Shown: positions 21,207-30,534, numbered from the stretch's first letter. The stretch is DNA of 35,114 nucleotides from Bacteroidia bacterium (GCA_030426475.1 JAUHYR010000022.1:1-35114), one strand, 5' to 3'. Translations and numbers: made by a program. Notes: generated by a model from the letters alone, not told the origin.

Positions 21207-21980
21207 ATGTTAATACGAATCGCCACTATATTAATTTTATCCACCTCTTTTTGCTTTGCTCAGCAAGACACTATTAATATTGCCGATAAGTCAGGGAAAA
21301 AACAAGGTAAATGGATGAAGTTTTATAAAAACGGCAATCTTAGGTATGTGGGTCATTTTCAAAATGATATTCCTATTGGTAAGTTCTATTATTATTACGA
21401 AGATGGTAAGCCGCAAGGTTTAATTACTCACAAAAATGCTGATGTATCTTACGCTTTGTTGTTTCATTACAACGGCAATCCAATGGCTCAAGGCAAGTAT
21501 GTACACCAAAAAAAGGATAGTACCTGGGAATATTATAGCTATCATCAGGGTGTGGTGGTTTCCCGGGAAAATTACAAAGGAGGAAAACTTTACGGTAAAT
21601 CATTTATTTATTACCCTAACGGACAAATTTACCAGGAGAAAAATTATGATAATGATTTGGAGAATGGCGAAGTACTTCAGTTTTATGAAAGTGGAAAACC
21701 CAAAATGAAAGCGAATTACTCAAACGCTTTTTTAACCGGACAAGCCTTGTATTACTATGAATCGGGTGGTATTTATATAAAAGGAAATTACGAGAAAGAT
21801 TACAAACAGGGACTTTGGATTTATTATGATACAAAAGGAAATGTAACCAAGAGGGAGATGTACGAAAAAGGAAAATGCAAAGAATGTAAAGAAGAATTAA
21901 TAAATGACGACCCGAAAGATTGGATTAAAAAAGACTGGCTTGATGTTGAAGATATGACCAAAACCGATTTAAAAGACTAA
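21207..21980 (+). CDS. YwqK-like MORN-repeat protein, exported
   Basis: A 257-aa protein with a signal peptide (about 1-18, ending CFAQQ) followed by at least seven ~23-residue repeats of the type G-x-W/F-x2-Y/F-Y-x2-G (GKWMKFYKNGNLRYVGHF, GKFYYYYEDGKPQG, GKSFIYYPNGQIYQEKNY, GEVLQFYESGKPKMKANY, GQALYYYESGGIYIKGNY, GLWIYYDTKGN). These are MORN-like beta-hairpin repeats of the YwqK family. Databases label many such proteins as antitoxins, but here the export signal and absence of a toxin argue against that. The ATG at 21207 is chosen because it begins the signal peptide; a GTG at 21144 would bury it. It is followed by a lipoprotein gene 19 bp on. Confidence 0.8.
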   Translation: MLIRIATILILSTSFCFAQQDTINIADKSGKKQGKWMKFYKNGNLRYVGHFQNDIPIGKFYYYYEDGKPQGLITHKNADVSYALLFHYNGNPMAQGKYVHQKKDSTWEYYSYHQGVVVSRENYKGGKLYGKSFIYYPNGQIYQEKNYDNDLENGEVLQFYESGKPKMKANYSNAFLTGQALYYYESGGIYIKGNYEKDYKQGLWIYYDTKGNVTKREMYEKGKCKECKEELINDDPKDWIKKDWLDVEDMTKTDLKD

Positions 21981-21999
21981 TTATTAGTAAATTTACGCT

Positions 22000-22698
22000 A
22001 TGAGAATATTTTATTTACTCCTTTTAATAATTGCATTTACAGCATGTAAGAAAAAAGAACCCGGACAACCTGTTTCCAGTCCATCATTAGGCTATGATTA
22101 TTTTCCACTTCGTACTCTAGATTTTAGAGTGTATGACGTAGATTCTATAATCTACAATGATTTTACGCAAACGATAGACACATTTCATTATGAAATAAAA
22201 GAGAAAGTAGATATTAATTTTACTGACGGAGAAGGAAACTCTGCATTTAAAATTGTGCGATTCATAAAATATACTGATACTACTGACTATGTTGCAGTAG
22301 ATAATTGGTCTGCAAACTTTACGGCAAACACTTGCGAAAGAGTAGAGGAAAATATTCGTTATGTAAAACTTAATTTGCCACCTAGTAATGGAAAGGAATG
22401 GGATGGAAATGCTAAAAACTCATTGGATACATGGAAGTATAAATATAAAGACATCCATACTGCTAAAACTATTGGTGCATATAGTTTTGATAGTACAATT
22501 ACCGTTATTCAACATGATGATGAAAACAAAATTTTAACTCAACGAATTTATGCTGAAGAACAATATGCCAAGCATGTGGGATTATACTACAGAAAGTATA
22601 CTAACTTAAAAAAGACTTATGATACTCAATCCGGAACATACAAAGCTACCAGTGGTTTCGATGTTGAAATGCGTTTAAAAAGTCATTACGTTCAATGA
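22000..22698 (+). CDS. Lipoprotein of unknown function
   Basis: A 232-aa lipoprotein: a short leader ends in the lipobox FTAC (Cys16), followed by KKKEP. The mature part is rich in beta-strand residues and aromatic/acidic pairs (YDYFPLRTLDFRVYDVDSIIY, DNWSANFTANTCE, HVGLYYRKYTNLKKTY). It resembles the many small Bacteroidota lipoproteins whose N-terminal YFPL... segment precedes a beta-sandwich, but I cannot name a family. The last four bases (ATGA) overlap the start of the subtilase gene, so the two are translationally coupled and probably act at the same envelope location. Confidence 0.72.
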   Translation: MRIFYLLLLIIAFTACKKKEPGQPVSSPSLGYDYFPLRTLDFRVYDVDSIIYNDFTQTIDTFHYEIKEKVDINFTDGEGNSAFKIVRFIKYTDTTDYVAVDNWSANFTANTCERVEENIRYVKLNLPPSNGKEWDGNAKNSLDTWKYKYKDIHTAKTIGAYSFDSTITVIQHDDENKILTQRIYAEEQYAKHVGLYYRKYTNLKKTYDTQSGTYKATSGFDVEMRLKSHYVQ

Positions 22699-24335
22699 AG
22701 CGGATAATCTTTGTTTTATTGTTCTCCTTTCTAACTACAATCAGTTTTTCTCAAACGGTTTACAAATGGCGTGTTTATTTAAAAGATAAAAATGGTTCAG
22801 CATATAGTATATCTAACCCAAAGCAGTATTTATCTCAGCGCTCAATAGACAGAAGAGAAAGGCAGGGTATTTCTATTGATAATACAGACTTGCCTGTTAA
22901 TTCAGTATATATATCACAAATTTTATCTACAGGAGTTACTTATATCTGTAAGTCGAAATGGCTGAACACAGTTGTTGTAGAAGGAGATTCCACACAAATG
23001 CTAACCATTAAGAATAAATCGTTTGTGTCTTCTGTTAAAATGGTTTATAACCCTAATCCCGATAGATTTACTGAAAACAGAAAATTTGAAGAGGAATCAA
23101 ATTATACTAGTAGTGAGACAGATTATGGAGTAGCTAATTATCAAATTGAAATGCTAAACGGAAAATTCCTTCATAATGCCGGTTACAAAGGAGAAGGAAT
23201 GCTGATAGCTGTTATGGACGCAGGTTTTCCTGAGGTAAATACACAAGCAGCATTTAAACATTTATGGGATAACAATAGAGTAATAGCGTATTGGGATTTT
23301 GTGGATAGAGATAATTCTGTGTTTGAAGGAAGTAGTCATGGATTAAATGTTACATCAACAATGGCGGCAAAGTCAGGTGATTTGTTTACCGGAACTGCCC
23401 CTGAAGCAAGCTATATGTTTTTTAGAACTGAAGATGCGCCAACTGAAAATTTAGTAGAAGAAGACTATTGGGTGGCAGCAGCCGAAATGGCTGACAGTAT
23501 TGGTGCAGATCTTTTTAATACTTCTTTAGGCTATACGACTTTTGATGACACATTGATGAATTTTAAATATTCTGACATGGATGGAAATACCGCTTTCATT
23601 ACCAGAGGAGCAGATATGGCCGCAAAAAAAGGAATTTTGGCTGTAAACAGTGCCGGAAATTCGGGTTCATCTTCTTGGTATTATATTGGTGCACCTGCAG
23701 ACGGTGACAGTGTTTTTGCTATTGGTGCTGTGGGAATTGACGAAACTGCTGCTCCATTTACTTCAAGAGGTCCAACATATAACGGTAAGCAAAAACCAAA
23801 TGTGAGTGCATTAGGCTGGGGAAGTGCAATATTAGTAAATGGAGGTGGAGCTGTTTACGGAAACGGAACTTCTTTCAGTTCTCCAATAATGGCAGGAATG
23901 GTGGCTTGTTTCTGGCAAGCTTTCCCTGAATTAAATAACTATGAAGTGATGCGAGCTATTGAATCTTGTTCTCATTTATATCCAAACCCTGATTATGATA
24001 TTGGTTATGGAATTCCTGATTTTTCTGAATGTTTTTTAGAGCAGTGGCAGATAAAACTAGAGAGCAACGAAGACCAAATAGTACGTTATTTTCCTAATCC
24101 GTTTTCTGATAAACTTTCGTTAATATATTACTCAACAGAAGAAGAGCAGATTTATGTTGACTTAATGGATGTTACCAATAAAGTAATATTTACTCAAAAT
24201 AGAGGTGTGGGAAAAGATTCCTACAATTTTATTTCGTTTAATAATTTAGCTAACCTTGAAGATGGTGTTTACTTTTTAAGAGTTAGAACTTCAAAAAGTA
24301 AGTTTGTAAAGAAAGTGGTTAAAATGGTGGAGTAG
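22695..24335 (+). CDS. Subtilisin-like serine protease (S8) with T9SS sorting domain
   Basis: A 546-aa secreted protease. Signal peptide (1-19), N-terminal prodomain (~20-150), catalytic domain (~160-445) and C-terminal T9SS type A domain from ~462 (VRYFPNPFSDKLSL to VKKVVKM). The triad is Asp175 in AVMDAGF, His215 in SSHGLNVTSTMA and Ser393 in GNGTSFSSPIMAG, with oxyanion Asn322 in NSAGNSG. The Asp motif reads DAG rather than DSG/DTG, as in other Bacteroidota S8 proteins. The product should cross the outer membrane through the T9SS. Its substrate is unknown. It is coupled to the upstream lipoprotein gene and its stop is 5 bp from the convergent symporter gene. Confidence 0.9.
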   Translation: MKRIIFVLLFSFLTTISFSQTVYKWRVYLKDKNGSAYSISNPKQYLSQRSIDRRERQGISIDNTDLPVNSVYISQILSTGVTYICKSKWLNTVVVEGDSTQMLTIKNKSFVSSVKMVYNPNPDRFTENRKFEEESNYTSSETDYGVANYQIEMLNGKFLHNAGYKGEGMLIAVMDAGFPEVNTQAAFKHLWDNNRVIAYWDFVDRDNSVFEGSSHGLNVTSTMAAKSGDLFTGTAPEASYMFFRTEDAPTENLVEEDYWVAAAEMADSIGADLFNTSLGYTTFDDTLMNFKYSDMDGNTAFITRGADMAAKKGILAVNSAGNSGSSSWYYIGAPADGDSVFAIGAVGIDETAAPFTSRGPTYNGKQKPNVSALGWGSAILVNGGGAVYGNGTSFSSPIMAGMVACFWQAFPELNNYEVMRAIESCSHLYPNPDYDIGYGIPDFSECFLEQWQIKLESNEDQIVRYFPNPFSDKLSLIYYSTEEEQIYVDLMDVTNKVIFTQNRGVGKDSYNFISFNNLANLEDGVYFLRVRTSKSKFVKKVVKMVE

Positions 24336-24340
24336 ATATT

Positions 24341-26032
24341 TTAAATTCTACCTAAAATACCTTCACTAATATTTACAATGTGGTCGCCAATTCTTTCTAT
24401 ACTACCATATAAATCTTTGTAGAATAAACCGCTTTTGAAACTATACTCTCCACTTTCAGTTTTCTCAATATGGTCTTTTCTAATTAAGTTTCTCAAAGAG
24501 TTTATTTCAGATTCAGTTTTATTCACTTTATCTAAGTCTATAGAAATATATTCTGAGTTTAGGTTGGTAAGCATTAGGTTATATGCTTTGTCTACTAAAT
24601 CAAACAATTGGATAATATATTCTCTTTGCTCAGGAGTAAACCAAACTTTTTCTTGGTTTTTCTTTTCAATAGTTAAAGATAACTGATAGTTTATATCGCC
24701 AATTCTTTCCATGTTAGCAATAATTCTAATCATGCCTCTAATTTCTTTTGAAGTACTTTCTGATAAATTATTTTGCGCAACCTTTGTTAAATAATCAGCA
24801 ATTTCTGCTTCCACTCTGTCCGTAATATCTTCATACTTTTTAATTCGGGAAAGAAGAACTTCAAACTCTTTTTTGTCATGTGTAGTCATGAGAGTTTTTA
24901 CAAAACCAGTTTGTTTTTTAATGATATTTCCAAATTTCGAAACTTCCTTTTTGGCTTCCAAAATAGCCAATTCAGGTGTAGAAAGCAGCCCTGTGCTAAT
25001 ATATTCAAGATGATATTCTTCATCAATTCTACCTTTAGAAGGAACGAGTTTAACAGCTACCTTAACTAGAATGGGTACGAACCATATCAATAATAAAACA
25101 TTGGAAAGGTTAAAAGCTGTATGAAAATAAGAAAGAGCGTAAGGAACCATTTCAGGGTTTGAATAAGCATCTCCGTTACCCATCACATTCATGGAAAACT
25201 CATTAATCATATCTCTGAATGGGGAGAAAATAAAAACCATCCATGTTACTCCGATAATATTAAACATGGAGTGAATTTTGGCGGAACGTTTTGCATGTAC
25301 ATTCGCAGGAATAGATGCTATTTCAGCGGTAATGGTAGTTCCGATATTTTCACCTAAAATCATTGCGGCAGCCATATCGTAGCCTATCCAACCTTGTGAG
25401 CACATTACTAAGGTAAGCGTCATTGCAGCACTAGAAGATTGAACAGTAATGGTTAATAATGTTCCAACAAGGATGAATAATAATACACTCCATATTCCAA
25501 GATGTGTATAGTCAGATAAAAATGCTAAAACATCAGGATTACTTTTTAAGTCAGGAACCGCATCTTTTAAAAAACTTAAACCCAAGAATAAAATTGAAAA
25601 TCCTAAAATAAATTCAGCCCAATACTTTACTTTATTGTTTTTTGAAAATAGCATTGGTACACCTACAGCCATTAATGGAAGCGAAAGTGCAGCAATTTTA
25701 ACTTTGAATCCTAAGTAAGTCACTAACCAGCCTGTAATAGTGGTTCCTATGTTTGCACCCATCATAATTCCGGCAGACTGTACTAATGTTAATAGACCTG
25801 CATTTACAAAACCAACTGTCATTACTGTTGTTGCAGAAGAAGATTGTAATAATGCGGTAACTGAAAAACCTGATAACACTCCGAAGTAACGATTTTTTGT
25901 CATTCCTCTGAGTATATTTCTTAATCCGTCTCCGGCAGCTTTTTGAATACCTTCACTCATTATCTTCATCCCGAAGATGAAGAATGCCAATGCTCCTAAT
26001 AATTGGATTAAATCTAAAATTCCGAAACTCAT
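24341..26032 (-). CDS. Na+/phosphate cotransporter family protein with C-terminal PhoU domain
   Basis: A 563-aa NptA/YjbB-type symporter for low-affinity, high-capacity phosphate transport. Two inverted-repeat motifs are clear: SVTALLQSSSATTVMTVGFVNAG and LTITVQSSSAAMTLTLVMC, each followed by a GxNIGTTIT motif (MGANIGTTITGW and LGENIGTTITAEI). About eight membrane helices end near residue 325; residues ~345-563 form a helical PhoU-like domain containing RMIRIIANMERIGDINYQL and GSIERIGDHIVNI. It lies 5 bp after phoU and is last in the phosphate operon, so high- and low-affinity uptake are encoded together. Confidence 0.9.
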   Translation of the reverse strand: MSFGILDLIQLLGALAFFIFGMKIMSEGIQKAAGDGLRNILRGMTKNRYFGVLSGFSVTALLQSSSATTVMTVGFVNAGLLTLVQSAGIMMGANIGTTITGWLVTYLGFKVKIAALSLPLMAVGVPMLFSKNNKVKYWAEFILGFSILFLGLSFLKDAVPDLKSNPDVLAFLSDYTHLGIWSVLLFILVGTLLTITVQSSSAAMTLTLVMCSQGWIGYDMAAAMILGENIGTTITAEIASIPANVHAKRSAKIHSMFNIIGVTWMVFIFSPFRDMINEFSMNVMGNGDAYSNPEMVPYALSYFHTAFNLSNVLLLIWFVPILVKVAVKLVPSKGRIDEEYHLEYISTGLLSTPELAILEAKKEVSKFGNIIKKQTGFVKTLMTTHDKKEFEVLLSRIKKYEDITDRVEAEIADYLTKVAQNNLSESTSKEIRGMIRIIANMERIGDINYQLSLTIEKKNQEKVWFTPEQREYIIQLFDLVDKAYNLMLTNLNSEYISIDLDKVNKTESEINSLRNLIRKDHIEKTESGEYSFKSGLFYKDLYGSIERIGDHIVNISEGILGRI

Positions 26033-26037
26033 ATTAT

Positions 26038-26709
26038 CTAGTTAATTTGATCTTTTTGATGCTTTAAAACTTTTGCTTCTAGGTAAAAAATAATTTCTTC
26101 AGAAATATTTTTGCAAAGATCACCAACTCTTTCTAATTTCCTAATAATAGATAATAAATACATGTATTCGTAGGTTTTTGAGGTGTTTGCCTTAATAAAA
26201 CCGGCTGTTTTTTTCGGTGCTTCAATATTGATTGTATTCATGGTCTGGTCTATTAAAAACACCTCTCTTGATAAATTCGTATCTTCTTTTAAAAATGCTC
26301 TCATTGACAAGTCAATCATCATTAAGGCAGTGTCAAACATTTCTTCAAATCTAATTTCTTCTAATTCTTCTTTTGAGAACGATTCATTTACCTGTAATAT
26401 ATATTTGGCAATTCCATCAGCATGGTCACCAAGTCGCTCTAAGTCAGAATTAATTTTAATACTGGCCAAGATAAATCGTAAATCAATAGCTACAGGCTGA
26501 TATAGCGCTAAAATATTTTCACATGCCCTATCAATTTCTAATTCCATGTTATTCACCATTTTTTCTTTTACCCTAATTTCCTCTGCAATAGCTTTATCTT
26601 GTGTTAAAAAAGCTGTTTTACATTCGGTTAATTGGTGTTTAACTAATAACATTAAATCTTTCATTTTTTCTTTTAGAGAAAAAATATCTGAACTGAAGTT
26701 ATTTTTCAT
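26038..26709 (-). CDS. phoU: Phosphate signalling complex protein PhoU
   Basis: A 223-aa all-helical protein with two PhoU repeats. The metal-binding motifs are visible: LRFILASIKINSDLERLGDHADGIA in the first repeat and YLLSIIRKLERVGDLCKNISEEI in the second. PhoU damps Pst transport and represses the PhoR-PhoB response when phosphate is plentiful. It lies 38 bp after pstB and 5 bp before the Na/Pi symporter gene. No phoR or phoB gene occurs in this window. Confidence 0.95.
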   Translation of the reverse strand: MKNNFSSDIFSLKEKMKDLMLLVKHQLTECKTAFLTQDKAIAEEIRVKEKMVNNMELEIDRACENILALYQPVAIDLRFILASIKINSDLERLGDHADGIAKYILQVNESFSKEELEEIRFEEMFDTALMMIDLSMRAFLKEDTNLSREVFLIDQTMNTINIEAPKKTAGFIKANTSKTYEYMYLLSIIRKLERVGDLCKNISEEIIFYLEAKVLKHQKDQIN

Positions 26710-26747
26710 GATAACAAATTAGAAAATAAATATAGTTAATTAAGAGA

Positions 26748-27569
26748 TTATCCAAACCTACCGGTTATATAGTTTTGAGTTTTCTCTTGTTTTGGTTTTG
26801 TGAAAATAGTTTTTGTTGAGTCGTATTCAATAAGTTCACCCATATAGAAAAAGGCCGTCATGTCACTAATTCTGGCAGCTTGCTGCATATTGTGAGTAAC
26901 AATAACTATGGTATATTGCTTTTTTAATTCAAACATTAGTTCTTCAATCTTAGCTGTAGATATTGGGTCTAAGGCTGAAGTCGGCTCGTCCATTAATATT
27001 ACGGATGGTTCTACTGCCAGTGTTCTGGCAATACAAAGTCTTTGTTGTTGTCCTCCGGATAGAGCTAAAGCTCCTTTTTTCAGATTGTCTTTTACTTCAT
27101 CCCATAAAGCAACTTGTTTCAAACTTAATTCAACTCTTTCTTCAATAAATTTTTTATCCTTAACGCCTTGAATTTTTAATCCATAAGCAACATTGTCAAA
27201 AATTGATTTAGGAAAAGGATTTGGCTTTTGAAATACCATTCCAACTTGTTTTCTTAACTCTTCAACCACTACACTCTTCCAATATATTTTTTTACCATCA
27301 ATAAGAATTTCACCTTTCATTTTAAAACCGTCAATGTAGTCGTTCATTCTATTTAAACATCTCAGAAAGGTTGATTTTCCACAGCCTGATGGCCCGATAA
27401 AAGCAGTAACTGAGTTTTCGTAGATATTCATATTTATATCTTTCAGTGCTTTAAACTCACTATAAAATACATCAATATTTCTAGCTTCAATCTTTACGGT
27501 TTTAGATAAATTTTCTACCTCATCGGTAGATATTTTACTCTCTTCTTTTATATTAATTGCTGTCGTCAT
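26748..27569 (-). CDS. pstB: Phosphate ABC transporter ATP-binding protein PstB
   Basis: A 273-aa cytoplasmic ATPase of the Pst high-affinity phosphate importer. Walker [10 protein letters not shown] (59-67), Q-loop FQKPNPFP (113-120), ABC signature LSGGQQQRL (170-178), Walker B ILMDEP (191-196) and the switch His in [11 protein letters not shown] are all intact. The CLNRMND segment after Walker A is a PstB hallmark. An N-terminal extension of ~28 residues ([15 protein letters not shown]) precedes the ABC fold. It is 1 bp from pstA. Confidence 0.97.
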   Translation of the reverse strand: MTTAINIKEESKISTDEVENLSKTVKIEARNIDVFYSEFKALKDINMNIYENSVTAFIGPSGCGKSTFLRCLNRMNDYIDGFKMKGEILIDGKKIYWKSVVVEELRKQVGMVFQKPNPFPKSIFDNVAYGLKIQGVKDKKFIEERVELSLKQVALWDEVKDNLKKGALALSGGQQQRLCIARTLAVEPSVILMDEPTSALDPISTAKIEELMFELKKQYTIVIVTHNMQQAARISDMTAFFYMGELIEYDSTKTIFTKPKQEKTQNYITGRFG

Positions 27570-27570
27570 T

Positions 27571-28428
27571 TTACCATTTAACTTTTTTCTGCCATCTATT
27601 TCTTAAATAAACTGCTATACCATTCATTACAAATGTAATGGAAAGTAATATTAAAATAGCAGCTGCCGCATTTACTATAAAACCATGTTGTGGTCTTGAA
27701 ACCCAATTGAATATTTGTATTGGAAGTACTGTAAATTCATCCATAGGTGATTTGGCTACAAATGGAACATACGCTAATGCTCCAACAACAATAAGTGGAG
27801 CTGTTTCACCTATTGCTCTTGAAATGGAAAGTATAACACCGGTTAGGATGCCTCCCATTGAAGCAGGCAATATTTGTGACCATATAGTTTGCCACTTTGT
27901 AGCACCTAATGCAAAGGCAGCTTCTTTAATTGATTTTGGAACAGCTTTGATTGCTTCTCTTGTAGAAACAATTATTATAGGTAAAATTAGTAGTGATAAT
28001 GTAAAACTTCCGGCAAGTAAACTTCCACCTAATCCCATAATTCTAACAAAAATTTCTAAACCTAGTAACCCGTAAATAATTGAAGGTACGCCAGCAAGGT
28101 TAGCAATATTTATTTCTAAGATGTTAGATAGCCAACCTTTTTTAGCATATTCTTCTAAATATATTCCAGCACCAACTCCAAGTGGAAATGCAACTAATGT
28201 GGTTAAACCTAAAATCCATAACGTTCCTGTCCAGGCTGTTAGAATTCCTGCTTTTTCCGGTTTTCTGGAAGGTAGATTATCTAGAAAATCAAAGCTTAAT
28301 CTTGAAATACCATCAGCAAAAATATTTCCAATAAAAATACAAAGTATAACTATCCCGAAAAGTGTGGCTAGAATTCCAAATATTAGAAAAGCCTTATCAA
28401 TGAGTCTATTTTTAGTAGCATTAGTCAT
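27571..28428 (-). CDS. pstA: Phosphate ABC transporter permease PstA
   Basis: A 285-aa inner-membrane permease with six membrane segments. The EAA-type loop that contacts PstB is visible as [57 protein letters not shown] is the PstA-typical stretch. The start overlaps the end of pstC by 8 bp, and the stop is 1 bp from pstB, so all three are coupled. Confidence 0.95.
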   Translation of the reverse strand: MTNATKNRLIDKAFLIFGILATLFGIVILCIFIGNIFADGISRLSFDFLDNLPSRKPEKAGILTAWTGTLWILGLTTLVAFPLGVGAGIYLEEYAKKGWLSNILEINIANLAGVPSIIYGLLGLEIFVRIMGLGGSLLAGSFTLSLLILPIIIVSTREAIKAVPKSIKEAAFALGATKWQTIWSQILPASMGGILTGVILSISRAIGETAPLIVVGALAYVPFVAKSPMDEFTVLPIQIFNWVSRPQHGFIVNAAAAILILLSITFVMNGIAVYLRNRWQKKVKW

Positions 28429-29299
28429 ACTTTTCCTGATATTTTTTCTTAATGTAAAAACTAATGTTGTTTAAAATAAAAGTGAATAAAAAAAGCGTTA
28501 TTCCGGCAGCAAATATGGTTTTATATTCTAATGAGCCATGCGGTACATCTCCCATACTAACCTGAACTATGTAGGCAGTGATAGTTTCAATGGGAACAGT
28601 TGGGTCTAGAGTTAATCTTGGTTGTTGTCCCGCAGCAATGGCAACAATCATTGTTTCGCCAATTGCTCTGGATAAGGCAAGAATTATAGAAACAACAATT
28701 CCTGAAGATGCTGCAGGCACTGTTACTTTAAATGCAGTTTGAAATCTTGTAGAACCCATACCATAAGCCGCTTCTCTTAATGATTTTGGTACGGCATATA
28801 ACGCATCTTCACTAAGTGAAGAAATAAATGGAATAATCATAATACCCATTACAATACCTGCAGAAAGTGAGTTAAATCCTGACATTTCAGGGAAAAACTT
28901 TTGTAGAAAAGGACTAACAACTAAAAGAGCAAAAAAACCATATACAACAGTCGGCACAGCTGCAAGTACTTCTAAAAGTGGTTTAAATATATTTCTAAAA
29001 CTTTTAGGAGCATACTCACTAAGATAAATGGCAATCGTTAAACCAATTGGTAGTGCTACTGAAATAGCAATGAATGTAGTAAGCAAAGTTCCACAAACTA
29101 GCGGAAGAATTCCAAAATGCTTATCCGCAAAAAGAGGTGTCCATTCTTTATCGGTAAGAAAATCAACAATTGAAACTTCTTTAAAAAAACCTACGGCTTC
29201 AACCAGTAAAACAAGTATAATTGAAATTGTTGTAAAAACAGTGATTGCTGCACATAAGAACAGCAATCTCTCAATAATATATTCTCTGGTTTTATTCAT
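28421..29299 (-). CDS. pstC: Phosphate ABC transporter permease PstC
   Basis: A 292-aa inner-membrane permease, six membrane helices. Family blocks: TDKEWTPLFADKHFGILPLVCGTLLTT, YLSEYAPKSFRNIFKPLLEVLAAVPTVVYGF and the EAA loop EDALYAVPKSLREAAYGMGSTRFQTAF. It forms the channel with PstA. It is 22 bp after pstS and overlaps pstA. Confidence 0.95.
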   Translation of the reverse strand: MNKTREYIIERLLFLCAAITVFTTISIILVLLVEAVGFFKEVSIVDFLTDKEWTPLFADKHFGILPLVCGTLLTTFIAISVALPIGLTIAIYLSEYAPKSFRNIFKPLLEVLAAVPTVVYGFFALLVVSPFLQKFFPEMSGFNSLSAGIVMGIMIIPFISSLSEDALYAVPKSLREAAYGMGSTRFQTAFKVTVPAASSGIVVSIILALSRAIGETMIVAIAAGQQPRLTLDPTVPIETITAYIVQVSMGDVPHGSLEYKTIFAAGITLFLFTFILNNISFYIKKKYQEKYD

Positions 29300-29321
29300 T
29301 TAATATCAATAATGTATGATA

Positions 29322-30290
29322 TTATTTAGTCGAATTAGAACCAGCTGTAAATGAATTGAATTTTTCTTTTTGTTTGTTTATTTCAGCTTCTGGTAAAGGA
29401 ATATAACCTACTTCTTCAGAAATTGAAGTTACATTCTCTAAATAAAAATTCACAAATGTTTTTACCTCTTCTCTCTTGGCAGACTTATTTGAAACGTAAA
29501 TAAATATTGGTCTTGATAAAGGTGCGTAGCTTCCGTTTGCTACAGTCTCCATTGTGGGTAAAACACTTCCCGAACCATTGTTAACTCCAACTAACTTTAA
29601 TTTATCTTTGTTTTCTTCATAATATGCTAATCCAAAAAAGCCTAAAGCAAATTTATCTGAAGAAATGCCTTGAACTAATACATTATCATCTTCACTTGCT
29701 GTGTAGTCTCCTCTGCTAGCACCACTTTCTCCAACAATAGCTTCGGTAAAATAGTCATAAGTACCAGAAGCTACACCAGGGCCAAATAAATGAATTTCTT
29801 CTGCCGGCCACTCAGGTCTTATTTGATTCCATTTCATTATAGCTCCTTGAGCAGCTGGTTCCCATATTTTTTTAAGCTCTTCAATAGTAATGTCTGCCAC
29901 CCAATCATTTTGCGGGTTTACTAATACTGCCAGACCATCATAGGCAACAGATAATTCTATATAATTGATTCCATTTTCTTTACATTGTTCAGCTTCACTA
30001 TCTTTAATTGAACGAGACGCGTCATTAATATCGATTTCGTTTCTAACAAATTTTTTGAAACCTCCACCGGTTCCTGATACCCCTACAGTAACTTTAACTT
30101 CAGGAGCTACGGCTCTAAATTCTTCAGCTATTGCTTCGGTTATTGGATAAACAGTACTTGAACCGTCAATTTGAATTTGCCCGGAAAGAGTAGTTTCTTC
30201 TGTTGTATTTTCTTCAGTTGATTTTTGACCTCCACAAGCAAATAATGAAATTAGCAAGGAAGAAAAAAGAATAGCTTTAATTGTTCGCAT
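29322..30290 (-). CDS. pstS: Phosphate-binding lipoprotein PstS
   Basis: A 322-aa substrate-binding protein of the Pst importer. The leader ends in the lipobox LFAC (Cys19), so the protein is lipid-anchored, followed by a Glu/Thr-rich spacer. Phosphate-binding loops are recognisable: DGSSTVYPI near the N-terminus, GVSGTGGGFKKF and ASRSIKDSE, plus GVASGTYDYF and SGASRGDYT in the second lobe. It is first in the minus-strand operon, preceded by a TAACTTTG -7 element and 11-bp-spaced repeats that look like Pho boxes. Confidence 0.95.
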   Translation of the reverse strand: MRTIKAILFSSLLISLFACGGQKSTEENTTEETTLSGQIQIDGSSTVYPITEAIAEEFRAVAPEVKVTVGVSGTGGGFKKFVRNEIDINDASRSIKDSEAEQCKENGINYIELSVAYDGLAVLVNPQNDWVADITIEELKKIWEPAAQGAIMKWNQIRPEWPAEEIHLFGPGVASGTYDYFTEAIVGESGASRGDYTASEDDNVLVQGISSDKFALGFFGLAYYEENKDKLKLVGVNNGSGSVLPTMETVANGSYAPLSRPIFIYVSNKSAKREEVKTFVNFYLENVTSISEEVGYIPLPEAEINKQKEKFNSFTAGSNSTK

Positions 30291-30314
30291 TTATTTTTTG
30301 TTTTAAAATTTATG

Positions 30315-30322
30315 CAAAGTTA
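30315..30322 (-). promoter_or_regulatory. Candidate promoter -7 element for pstSCAB-phoU
   Basis: CAAAGTTA reads TAACTTTG on the minus strand, an exact TAnnTTTG match 24 bp before the pstS ATG. No TTG -33 box occurs at 17-23 bp, as expected for an activator-dependent promoter. Confidence 0.55.
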
Positions 30323-30350
30323 GACCAACTTATCACCGATTGAAATTACC

Positions 30351-30381
30351 AATATTAAGTTTATGTTAATTCTATGTTAAT
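30351..30381 (-). promoter_or_regulatory. Candidate Pho box for pstS: three half-sites at 11-bp spacing
   Basis: TATGTTAAT occurs at 30362-30370 and again at 30373-30381, exactly 11 bp apart; a weaker AATATTAA lies one further 11-bp step away at 30351-30358. PhoB boxes consist of 7-bp direct repeats with 4-bp AT spacers (11-bp period), and the core TGT-x-A is shared with the E. coli CTGTCAT half-site. The array lies upstream of the pstS -7 element. Confidence 0.6.
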
Positions 30382-30439
30382 GTAAGTAATGTAAAGATAG
30401 TCAGACTTTTACATGTATTTTCACTTCTTTTTGTTTTCT

Positions 30440-30480
30440 AATATTAACATTATGTTATCCTTTTATTTTTGGTAGGTTAA
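30440..30480 (+). promoter_or_regulatory. Candidate Pho box for the porin gene: half-sites in 11-bp register
   Basis: AATATTAA (30440-30447) and TATGTTAT (30451-30458) are 11 bp apart, and TAGGTTAA (30473-30480) lies a further 22 bp on, in the same register. The last half-site ends 16 bp before the TACATTTG element of the porin gene. These are the same half-sites found on the pstS side. Confidence 0.5.
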
Positions 30481-30496
30481 CAGAAGATTGAAATTT

Positions 30497-30504
30497 TACA
30501 TTTG
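30497..30504 (+). promoter_or_regulatory. Candidate promoter -7 element for the phosphate porin gene
   Basis: TACATTTG matches TAnnTTTG exactly, 30 bp before the ATG at 30535. The nearest TTG upstream is 25 bp away, outside the normal range, which again suggests an activated promoter. Confidence 0.5.
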
Positions 30505-30534
30505 CGACCATAAAAATTATTAAATGAAATTCTT

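Noticed and set aside
21207-21980. YwqK label as antitoxin of a toxin-antitoxin system
   Set aside because: The protein has a signal peptide and MORN-like repeats, and no toxin gene is adjacent; the antitoxin name is only inherited from the family.
22695-24335. Defective catalytic Asp motif in the subtilase
   Set aside because: DAG instead of DSG/DTG keeps the Asp, occurs in other Bacteroidota S8 proteases, and His, Ser and oxyanion Asn are all present.
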